Below, piece by piece: positions 49,421 to 61,300 of a DNA stretch of 64,000 bases. The DNA comes from Rhopalosiphum padi (lineage: Eukaryota > Arthropoda > Insecta > Hemiptera > Aphididae): positions 67,806,152-67,870,151 of the forward strand of contig NC_083597.1 in the NCBI RefSeq assembly GCF_020882245.1, read 5' to 3'. A program made the translations under genes and the position numbers. The notes under the pieces are model-generated. The model saw only the letters and a program-made list of their open reading frames with translations, had not been told where the DNA came from and ran no database searches. Every line of letters starts with the position of its first letter. Position 1 is the stretch's first letter.

Positions 49421-51163
49421 GCGCCATTTACTACCTAATATTAATTATTACTTGTTTGTCCTGCATATTTATACGTTTTATTTAATGTTTTTTTTATTTA
49501 TATGTATCGTGTAACATATGCCAACAAAATATGCATTGGCCTTTTTTTCAGTAATTTTTTTTTAACTATAATTAAGAAAAATTCTTCTCTATCTTTAACT
49601 AGTCTTGAAAAAAAAAAATTGATAATATTTATTAGCATGCAGGTAATTTACGTATTATATGTTTTAAAGCAAACTAAAACATTTACTGTAATCTGCTGAT
49701 TTAATTAGTCACAGCTATTAGTTGTATAATCATTTTTATGCTTATTATGTTATTAAGGCTTGTTTTTCCTAAATTATTTCTGTTAATTTTTAATAATTAT
49801 GTTTTTGCATAATAATAATAATAAATCAGAAACATTAATAAAAAACAAAAAATTATAAGAACTAACGGTAAAATAAATACATGTTAATATATTGATTTTG
49901 TTAACAGACTAAGCGTCAAATGTCATGTGGTTTGAAATCGCTTGAAATGTTATATGATCGAGTATCGTATACTCGTTTTATCAAAATGAATTTGTTGTTC
50001 GTTTTAATTTTTTTTTTTATCTGTCATATCATTGTGAATTTGTATATGTACATTTATTTATTTATTTATTTATGTTATAGATTTTTGTTGTTAATTTTTA
50101 CACGTTAACAGAAGAATAACATCATAATATGTACTGGTATATTATTATTTTTTACACCTGTTATAACTACGTTTGTACATGTTTATATGTCTATGGTTAT
50201 ATTATGTCGTTGAGAAAACGTAAAATATATTATATTGTGATTGTTTTAGAATTTCCTACCGTGCAGATCTTTTTAAAATTATTAATTTTAATTTTATGTT
50301 AACCGAGTTGTTAGTGTATATGATATCAATAATTGACTAACACTTCTCATCACCTGTTTGTAAGACAATCAAATAAGTGCATAAGAGAAAAATATACACG
50401 CAATTTTATTCTAAAAAACTTTCTTTTCATTGTTACCTGTTAGGTACTGGTTTGAGTTTTATTTGCATATATTATATTATATTTTTATAGAACAGTAAAT
50501 ATTTATAAAAATTATTAAAATAGATTAAATTTAATTTAATCTGTCCTGTTTAATAATTATTATATCATTGTTAGAAATCATTAATCATGTAGATAATGTG
50601 GGTATTATAGAAATGCACCCCGCTAAATCCGGTATCGATAAGAAAGGCCGGCCTATACCTCGCGTATTCCACTTTTATATTTTATTTTTGAGGCAAAATA
50701 CTTTTGATTGCAGCTGTATTGAATTTTTAATTTCGTTAATAATATAATAATTATGAACTTATGACAAATGATAATGTATCTGGTTAAAATATTATTATAA
50801 ATAGCGCATCCAAGTCGAAGACGGTGTAAAAAATGTCGAGTCTGCACTGCATTTTGTACAACACAACACTAGCTAGGTACCTACCTAATAAGATAATAAG
50901 AAGTGGTTGTAATATATCGTGTATCGATGCTATTTGGAAACAGAACCGCATTGATCATTGCTTGAGGCTGATGTACTTACTCAAAGTTTATAGATACCTA
51001 CTAATGATATGCTATAATTAACATTGTGATTTACGGACCGGTTGATTAATAATATTGAACAATACATTATATATCGTTTCCACCGTTATTTCCAAGAACA
51101 TATTAGGGGTATAATTTACTGGACGCTTAACGGACGGAATGATAATATTCAACTGGTAACAAG

Positions 51164-51440
51164 TCAAACATAACCATGAGCGGAAATCATAAAGTCACGG
51201 CAGCAGCGCAAAAAGCAATTACAGCAGAAAAAAAAATAAAAAAATAGGAGTGAAAGAAAACAAGAACAAGGACGTGACCAAGGGGATCGACCATGTGCGA
51301 CTACGATTCGGATTATTCTAGTGCCGTTCTGGACGTCTGCGTATATGTATGCCATGTCGTCGAACTTTTCGCAAAGTTGGTGGACCGGGTACAGTCTGAC
51401 TTTTAGTGACTTGGGCACTTGGCCGATTGCGCACGTACTA
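51164..51440 (-). other. Unrecognised coding-like segment, possible exon
   Basis: On the minus strand, after a possible acceptor TTATAG|T, the sequence is open with GC-ending codons atypical of the window. It encodes VPKSLKVRLYPVHQLCEKF then DDMAYIYADVQNGTRIIRIV. A second open stretch just upstream (about 51452-51535: VDPAAVWLTTDLCIEPCPC) ends in a stop. I do not recognise a family. Candidates are an orphan exon of an unseen gene, a processed fragment or a TE relic. Confidence 0.25.
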
Positions 51441-51544
51441 TAATTGACTTAGTGGCCGGTGACGCTGTTGAATTGACACGGACATGGTTCGATACATAGG
51501 TCAGTGGTCAGCCACACAGCCGCTGGGTCGACATACTTGATTAT

Positions 51545-51715
51545 AATAAAAATATAAAATAAATGTAAAAGCTTAAAGTTCCCACGAATTAATATTTTTG
51601 ATTTATAACAAAATAATTTTAACATGGTTATTTTATCGTTTAAATTTAAATTAGTAGTCATGTACAAATTTGAACTTTTTCAAATAGCTATAGAAAATAA
51701 TTTTTTTACATTTTT
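51545..51715. repeat. Dispersed repeat, copy 2 (first copy 7855-8005)
   Basis: It aligns in the same orientation with 7855-8005 over about 150 bases, sharing CCCACGAATtAAT, AACAAAATAATT, TTATCGTTTAAAT and GAAAATAATTTT blocks. Confidence 0.45.
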
Positions 51716-52759
51716 TAGTAACAAAATATCGTTTGGGAAAAAATAACTATTAAACGGTTGAAATATTTATTATTTTATAATTCTAAATGACAAATGGTTT
51801 TTCAATGAAATTTGTCAAAACAATGAATGATTAAATAAAAATTAGGGTAATATTTTATTTCACAGTTTTATTACAGTTATTGGCCGTTTATTGTAAATTG
51901 TCATGCCATTCCCAATAAATTGTTCTCAAGGCGATATCTGTATAGCATACATGGTGACAATTTTTAATCCATCATAATTTGCTTTTCATTCTCAGTAATT
52001 ATTGACAGATTGTCAAGTGAGACAGAGAAAGTGATTCGTTGACTATTGAAGCGGTATAGAAATCAACGCAATCACTACTAAAATTAACTTTTTTTTAAAT
52101 GTAACGAGTGTATTAAAATTATGTAGGCGTTTATCCTTTAATTATTTTACCTACATAGATATGGTCATGGATCTATTGTAAATATTTTTAACTTTATTGT
52201 AGGTAACTGTAATTATTGCTTTTATGTGCCAAATAATAATATAATAATATCATAAATATATATTAATAAAATATATTTTTTTATATTTTGTGTATTTTCT
52301 ACTATATACAGTTTGGTGTAGGCGTATCTTAGATTTTGATTGTATATGCACTATGCAGGTATATATTTTATATATTGTTTTTGAATTACTTTGTCTTAAA
52401 TAATAATACATATAAGTATGAAGTAGGTATAGTAAGTATATGTATATATAAATCGGAAAAAATGATTTTATTGTATTACCTATAGGTATACTGTATAAGG
52501 TATACCTATAGTATTATAATAATTTTTTAATTTGAATAGAGATATGAGGTTTTTAATTAAACTTATAACTGTAATATGAATTATTACATTTATTATTTTT
52601 TACAATTAATATTATATTAATTATTATTGCTTAATATTAAAAATTAATTTTGAATATTGAAAAACGAATTCGTTTATTTTTTATTTCAATAATAATTTAT
52701 ACGTAAGAATATAAGATGCACAATATAAGCTTATATTCTATTAAGAGTTGGAGTTGACA

Positions 52760-53690
52760 TGAAGGGGTTGATTCATTCATTATAGCGACTCTTAACTAGA
52801 TTCATTTTTTTTTTAACAATTATTTGTTTTGAGACGATCATTAGGGATATGAGTTATATTAATAGTAAGTCATGGCACCACTTTCTATTTAACATGTGAT
52901 GAGGATTTTCCGGTAGTGTTAGGTTGGATAGTTCTTTTATACGAACTAGGGTTAGGATGATTTTGGAGTTACTTTTGGAAGCGTGTAAAAAGAAGTGTGC
53001 TTACTCACTGACAGTTGTCAGTAGTTTTCATACAAAAATCGTTAAGTAGGTATATATAGTGTTTCATAATTGAATGGATGTATATGACGGGGCGTTAAAG
53101 AGACGTCGTAGTGCTATATTTTGAAATGTTTGGATTTTGTTAATATTAGTATTAGACCATAAGTCTATGTAGGCCCGAGGAAGATTTTGTATATTTGTAT
53201 TTTCGATTTTTTAGATTGGTGCTAACATTTTTTTAGCTACGTAAACGGGTATTAAGCGTCAGCCATTTGGTACAGACGTGGTTAATCTATATCAATCATT
53301 TGTTTAGGTTTAATCCTAAGTACTAATTACCTGATACTAAACTATATTGGATGTGGGAATGTGGATGTTATAAATTAGAGTAGTGGTTGGTTTCTAACTT
53401 TTTTTGTTATGTGGTGACGTGGTGTGTGGATCATCAATTTTGTAAAAAACTCTTTGAAGTCTATTAATGACAAATATAGCATACCGACGGGCTATGAGTT
53501 AATATTGGGAAACGTTGATTTAGAGTAGGTAACAGTTAGGCTGACCGCTGACACCTTGTTTTAGTGTAAACGTTGCAGTGTAGATTAACTTATTTTGATT
53601 GATTTTAATTCGCCATTCAGTACACAACTCGTACATAATAGGTTAACTGTTAAGATGATTTTGTAGATTAGACGAAGCGTTTAATGCATT
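52760..53690 (-). pseudogene. Degenerate Jockey-type LINE, 3' half of reverse transcriptase ORF
   Basis: On the minus strand, broken pieces occur in the order expected for the C-terminal half of a Jockey-clade ORF2: ELCTEWRIKINQNKLIYTAT then FTLKQGV; INKIQTFQNIALRRLFNAP and SYTSIQ; and finally LSNLTLPENPHHMLNRKWC with HDLL. Many stops and frameshifts separate them. Together with 38180-38790 it shows two independent dead copies on the same strand. Confidence 0.65.
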
Positions 53691-55377
53691 TTTACTAATA
53701 GACAATTGTGAATTGATAATATTTTTATTTTTATTTGCAAATTAATAGATAATATTAAAAAATAAATAAATTCAATTTGTGGTATGTAATAATGTAACAA
53801 TGTAACATATATGTATAAATAAATTGCAATTGTTCACTCGGAATTTGCATGTGTTTCTACATAACATAATATACAAGCCACAGTTCAACAACAAATTTTA
53901 AATAACAATTTATAAAACGAGAAAATTTTGTTTATAACACGTTACCATTATCAATATATATATTACAGAACCGTCATTGTGCTTTAAATATTATAGATAT
54001 TATTATTAATTATTTCTATGAAATTATGTTTTGCTTTCTATTTAAGCAGTTGTATAATGTATGCGATTTATACATTATATATAAAGTCAATAACTCCTAG
54101 TCTTATTAATTATATTTAATTAATCGATGACTTTGAAATGTCGAATAGTAGGTATATAGACGTATTACTAACGTAACCATATTAGTCAAATCAGAGTTTT
54201 CAAAACTCAAGGACGAAGTTTCAAAACAAAATCAACTAAATTTACTAAGACCAATGTAATATATTTAAGTTCTTCTTTAGTTAAATTTTTCATTAACTAT
54301 TACATATTATGGTATAGATAATCATATTTTTTAATTGAAAGATCAATCTTCTGTTATGAATTATAATTAAGCTAGCTGTTCAAATTGCAGCATTTTTTCC
54401 ACTAATTTTTGGGGGAAGAGCAGTTGCTTCTAGTATTTTTATAACAAGCCACCCCTGCGTGATCTCAATTTGTCTCGCTTTCGAGGTTTGTGTCCCACTA
54501 CTCCCACTGTCCCCAAAAAACCCAAAAATATCTATCCCGCTTTGAAAAAAAGTAAGAACCGAAAATATTATATTGATAACTACTTATATACTGTACGTCT
54601 GTACATTGATAAACACATACATTTTATTGTTTTATACTGTTGACAGTGTTAACCCTCATACGAAAATAGGCAATATAGTCTATAGTCCAGAGATAAAAAT
54701 GATACAAAAATAAGTAAGTACCTAATTGTCTGTTGTAATTGAAGTCCTTATTTTGGATTTGAGGATTCAAAAATGCAAAAAGTTTTAACAAATAAACTCA
54801 AATTTATATTAGAAACCATACTGAAAGTGGGTCTTATTTACTGTTCCATAAATTTATGTTAGAAAATAACATATAATTTTAAAATGAATGCATGTTATAT
54901 CTCCTCAGAATTTTTAAATATATATCATCAATTAGTTATAATAATTGTTGAAGTTGAAAATCGAACATTTTTTCAGTGTATACTAAAATGTGCTACGATA
55001 CACACATAATTCACACATACATCAGCGAAAAACCAATATATTCATCGTTCTTGCTCGGAATCTAAAATAACTAAAAAATGTGGTGTTGTTAGTAAGTGTC
55101 GCCAGTATAGTTAATTCTATTTGGCCATATGTGTAGAGTGTACCTTATTTTTTAATACATTTAAAAAAAGTTAAAACCTACACTAATATTTTAATACAAT
55201 ATTATTTTTATAACATACATGTATTAAATGTTTACGTAGTTGTTAATTGCTCAACAACAACGTATTATATTGTATCAATTCAGAGAATAACCATAATATA
55301 AGTCTTATATTATTCATTGCATAGCAAAATCAATGCTCGTTCTTTTTAGTTCAGATAATCATTAAGTAATTATAACT
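53691..55377. other. Non-coding DNA upstream of the microexon gene
   Basis: No exon is recognised. It should contain the promoter of the gene starting at 55378; no clear TATA box was fixed. Confidence 0.4.
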
Positions 55378-58300
55378 ATGATAACTTATAAAGTTTTAAT
55401 AACATTAACTGCGTTTTTAATTATAAGCTATGGTTGTACTGCAAGTAAAGAAAAAGGTAATAACAATCAATAATTTTGTAATTAAATTAATATCAAGGAA
55501 AAAACATAACACTAATATGTATATTGTATTGTAATAAGTAGTATAATAAATATTAATTGATTTTAATAACTCATACGTTAAACGAAATATAATAAATCAA
55601 ATACATTTTGTTTTTAAGATTATAATGGTAAGTTTACTAATTTTAAATTTATTGAAGCAAAATATAGTAAAATGTAATTTATTTTAATAAAAACAATGAA
55701 ACACTATTATTAAATAAATGTTTCAATGTAAAAATATTCTGGCTGAATGTTTTATTAAATAACTGGAATAATTTTTTCATTTTCATACTTCATACATCAT
55801 ATCGTAATATCTATCCAATGGCGTTCATCCCATTTAAATGTTATTATGTTTATTTATTTTAATAATTTTTATTATTTAGAGGGCTGTATCCTGTTTTCAT
55901 ACATTTATATTGAATTACCTGATTATTATTTTAATATAGATGTTTGGTGTTGTGGCACGTATAAGCTCTAGAATCTAGATCATTGTAAAACTAATTTTGA
56001 TCTTCGCCTTACTCTTTTTTCTAACCTGTTCGTGCGTAAGCGTTTATAATAATTGTATCAAAAATATGACCGGCTAGTGGCATATAACATATTACTAGGT
56101 CTTTTATTGTCGTAAAAAAATGAGTACTCTAAATTTAAATTGTCCAGGTATTTGTGTCAAGTCCTAACATTCCCTGTTCAATTTTAATTTCATTTTCCAA
56201 TTCCTGTAGTAGATGTCCAGTTATTCAGTTCTGAAGCTTATTTCGTTAATTAGTATAACATTTATTTTTTAAATGTAGTATTGCTAGCCCTACTCAACCT
56301 CCATTCTTGGGGAGGGAAGAGGCTGGATAGGTATGGCAATACCCTAAAACGAGTTAAACTATATGTTTTCTCTGTGGGGAATTTTAACGTAATTAACAAT
56401 TATATTTATTTTATTTAATCATGTTTATGATCTAGAGTGCTTAGGTAAGGAATTATATTAGTATAAAATACATTTTTTAGTTTATTTGCGTAACATGATC
56501 GTTATATAGCAGTGATTATTCAAAAACTCTACGCTATCCATTTATATCACACTTTTTTTTTTTACAATCTTTTAGATTTTGATCGGAGAGATATCTTTAT
56601 ATTGATTTTACAATGATATGTATATTCATTTGTTTTTTTCATTCCATCAAAAATAAAATAAAAAGGTGGTAAATGGATACCGGTTTATTGTATCGTATAG
56701 ATGTTGAGTGGATTACTGTAATGGGTGTGTTAAATTTAAATTTAACAATATATAATATCATCGTACATAAAAAAAGGTTCTGAGTAGAAATCGTTATGAG
56801 ATCGATAAGAACATTTCATTATTTTTTATTATATGTATAACTAATGTTATAATTTAAATTACTACTTAAATTATTTTTAGATTATTATTTATTTAATCAT
56901 TATTATAATTTTGTAAATAATTTCAATAAAAAAAAAACTGAGCCATCGCGGGGCGCCTTGCAGATGTGAAACATCAACAATTTTCTTTTTGTAATAATGT
57001 TGAAAATTATTATTATTATTTTTTTTTTGCCGAGCTTCGGCGAATTGAGCCGACGAGCCACGAGTGGGTCGTCGCCAGGCTACAGTCGGTCTCACTACCG
57101 TACTACGCCATTAGATGTTTCACATCAAAATGTAACATTGTTGATATAATATTTTCATGTCATAAATTTCTAATAGCTGAATTGAAGAGCGTTGAGCTTT
57201 CGGGTATGTATAAGTTTTTGATAACAAAATGTTAGTTGTAGCTATTTGTTATATTAATTAATAGTATTTTAAATTTTGTTAGTTCAACGTGTTTGTCGTT
57301 CAGTGTTATAACTTTTTTTTTGTATGTATTATCAGGATAAAATAGTTAAAACTTTTTTTTAACGACCATAACAAATCAACCGAATAGAAAAAAAACATTT
57401 TAGTCTTCGACATAAGACTGTGAAGTATAAATTATTAATAAACGTATGAAATATTTTATTTATATAGATAGTAATGGATTTTTGAACCTCTGTATTATAA
57501 GGTCATTTAGTAAGTAATTTAGAGTGAAAATTATATATTAAGAGTAAATACATAATCTTTTATAAAGTTTAATTACTAAATGATACAATTGATTACATTT
57601 TTTTAATGAAACTGATAATTAAAATATGTTAAGTTACAATTGTTTATAGCAAGTTAGTTTGGGTGCATTTAAAAAACAATTTTCACTTGACTTCACGTCA
57701 GAACCATATTGCCGCTATACTTGTGGTTAGATGAAATTTTATTACTTTCTCCAGATAAGATATATCATTTTAACACCATATAAACATAGAAGTTTAATTT
57801 TATATTTTGTTTTTTTTATACTTTATAGCTCACATTATACAGAATTTTCCATGAATTGCTTTCTTTCAAAAACTCCTATCTTTACCGATTTTCGTATTTG
57901 ATTAGGTTGTATTTTAATATAAATCGATTTAATATAACTCATACAAACATTTATATGGTAAATATAAATTTGTATGATGTTTAAAATGACTAGCCCAGTA
58001 TTCCAGGAGTAATTTGTTATAAAGTCAAAGAAATATTATCTTATTTTCATTTGTACCTTGAAAGTATTATGTTATGTAACAAATTTTATTCATGAATTCT
58101 ACGGTAATTTTCGTGTGTGGATTGTTATCATGAAAAATTGACTATTTCAGAATATGAATCTGACGTTTTAAGCTATTTGAAAGAAAAAGTTCCTGCAGAT
58201 AAAGATCTAAGTGGTGAGTTTTACAATTATTATAGTGAATTACGGAGTAGTAAGGTTTATAATGTGATACAAATCACACTTATTTGCATTTTAAATTTGG

Positions 58301-61300
58301 CCCATAATACCAATTTATTTTAATATGGTTGAAAGTGGCAAATTGGGGAACCTAAGAGAAACTTGTTTCTATCCTAAGTCATCTAAGTACTACACAAATG
58401 CCGATGTCTTTAATTTTCATTAATTATTAACCAATGAAATCAATAAAAAAAAAAGTATTGAATATGACTGTGCTATTTTTCATTATCTATAGTTCTTATG
58501 GCATATTTAAATAAATTTTATTAAAATAAAATAATAATAAATTATTGACAAAAAAACATGGAGCTATCTTAAGAATTCTATTGCATTCATCAAGCCAATA
58601 CTTATAGTCGTTACAACAATAATTTTATAGTAGGTAAAAATCGAAAAAACAACAATAATATCACATTAAATTTTATAGCTTGACTTATGTGTCTAATAAA
58701 TATTTTATCAATTATGATTGATTTTGTGTAGTTAAAAATAATATATATTAATAGGAATAATATAAATATAATATGTGTGGATATTACAAATGTTATTTAT
58801 ATAATTACATAACAATCACAATTATAAAATATTATATTTTGTAGAAAATATAAAAGAATTCGTAAAAGAACACATGAAGTATGTATTATTTGGTAAGTAG
58901 ATACTTCTTTAATGTTAATGTTTTTATTATTATAAGATATTTACATAATTGGTTCATGAAATTAACTCAAGTATTTGAATTAAATTGTTTGAGTATAATG
59001 TTAAATGAAAATGATAACCCCATTAAATATTATATTTTTGTACTTAATTTTTAATTTATTTTTATAATTGATAATATTACAATTGGGGTGTTTCTTTCAT
59101 CAAAATATATTCGATTTTCTTTTAACTTTTAGCCTTTTTTCTTATTATGTCAACTGATACAGATTATATAATATTGTTATTAAATATAAAAAAAAAATAT
59201 CTGTTTATAAGACAATCTACAGAATCCAAAACAATTTTGTAAAACACGTCGTAAGTAATATTATAAACAAATAAAATTATTTATTTATAATTTTATTCCG
59301 ATTAACTACCTTAGGTAAGTATATCAATACCAACTTCAGAATAATTTTTTATTTCTTATGATTTATAAGATATGTTATGTAAATAGCTTAAAATTGAAAA
59401 AAAGGTGATTTAAATTTGGATATTTTGAGTAATCTCAAATTATTTTGTCGAGCTCTTTGAATCACATCAACTTTTTAAAATTAATTTTAATTAAATGTTT
59501 TAGAACATGAATATATTTTTATTAGAATAGATATAATAATAACTCATAGTAGAATATATTTTTTTTAATTATATAAGATTCCTAAAACTTGCATGTGAAA
59601 AAAATGAAAACCTTTTATTTTTTAATAAAGTATATTAATGAGAATTATATTGTAATTTAAGGGAAAACAGGTAAGCCCAATATAATTTTACAAATATTAC
59701 AATATAAAGTATAATTTAAATGTTGAGCTACCTACTTTTGTCGAAAGAAGTTTTGTTAAATCATACGCTTTGTAAATAATTGATTAATATGCAATTAAAC
59801 GATTAAGTTGTTCAATATAATACAATATAAATAATTTGCAATTAATTGTAAACTATAACAATATGAAGACCATGAGCCGATATTTATGTACGACGGAACA
59901 ATAATGTATATTTTATCATGAACATCGCATAATATGTTTATAACATCAAAATCTGAGATTATCTGAAACTGTTGTTAGTCAATGTAAGAAAAAACTACTG
60001 AGAATAGTATTTACACTTTTTTGTTTGAATCTGCGCAAAATCATGATTCGATTATTAAAGGTTTAAATATATATGCTTATTATTCCAAGAGCTAATAGGA
60101 ATGGCTTGAGGTTAAAAACGACCCACGTTGTCTTTTAAGAGGCACCAATCGCCTAAGGCTACAATATCGTAGTGTGTTTAAAATTGTATTTTGAATAATA
60201 TTTAAAATAAAATTGAACTGTTGAAGAACCTGTCAAAGAAGAATAGTTTGGATATTGATTATATTGACTATAGTATCATTTTGATAATTTAAAATTATTG
60301 TTATAATATTAATATTAGTAATTATATTTCATAAACTAGTATTATATCTGTATATTATTGAATTACAATGTTGAGATTTTTACCTCATGCCAGTCCTATT
60401 TAGGTGTAGAAGATACATTATAAAATGTAATTTGATATTAACTTTATATAGTAAAATAATAAAAATTACCTTATAATTCTTATTAAATATATGAGGTATT
60501 ACGAATACGCAAGAGTTGTGTATAAAAAATTCCTTCTTAATATTTTATATAAAAAAATAACTATTTGTTAAATACAGTATTACTAAGCATTGTAAATATT
60601 ATTTATTGAGAATGTGTAGCGTTTATTAAAATAATATTGTAATCATATATTTTTAAATTTAAAAAGTAGACTTTATTTTTAAGAATATTTATTAATCTAT
60701 TTTATAACAAATCAATAATCAAAAATTTACATTAATTTAATATCAAATTATATTTATACGTTAAAATATACAGATTATTACCGTGCTTGTTTACCAGGTA
60801 TTATTATAATTTTTACTACATTTATTTTAGAAATATAAAGATTTAAATAATTATTTAATCATAGGCGCAACTCGGGGAGTTTTATCAGCCCCTCTGATAA
60901 AAAATATTGAATCTTAGGATTTTGTAATTTTTGTGATAAAATATTTATTAAATTTAATCATCTATTTCTATAATCTCATTGTTTAAACGAAATAATTATC
61001 AAGTTTGAAATTTATTTGTTATTCAGTGTAACTATAGAAAATGTATAACAGTGGTTTTTCCATATGACTTTGTATTTTCGTCTACAGCTCTTTAAGCTAA
61101 CATTTGAGTGTCATGAATCAAGATATTGTTGTACACGTCTTGTACAGCAGTTTTACAACACGTCAACATAGTGACCAACTCCTGTTTAGTAGCCTGTTGC
61201 CCGTATTATATATTTATATTGCTTTTATCAGGAATTAATCGTATTATTCTGATTATATTATATTCATTGACAATCTCGTTTGGTGTGAATCTTTTATTAA

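Larger units (their letters stand above)
49421..52759. other. Non-coding AT-rich DNA with one coding-like patch
   Basis: Apart from the coding-like patch at 51164-51440 and the dispersed repeat 51545-51715, no exon or element boundary is recognised. Confidence 0.45.

Noticed and set aside
56481..56489. A further 9-nt microexon (TTTTTTAG | 9 nt | GTAACA) with matching phase
   Set aside because: The donor is weak; a phase match alone occurs one time in three, so it was left out of the gene model.
56701..56724. A 24-nt microexon ending at GTGTGT with matching phase
   Set aside because: The acceptor lacks a strong pyrimidine tract and the donor is poor; kept only as a candidate.
59356..59371. 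A 9-nt microexon (TTATAAG | ATATGTTAT | GTAAAT) near the recursive junction
   Set aside because: Plausible phase, but the acceptor is weak and there is no independent support.
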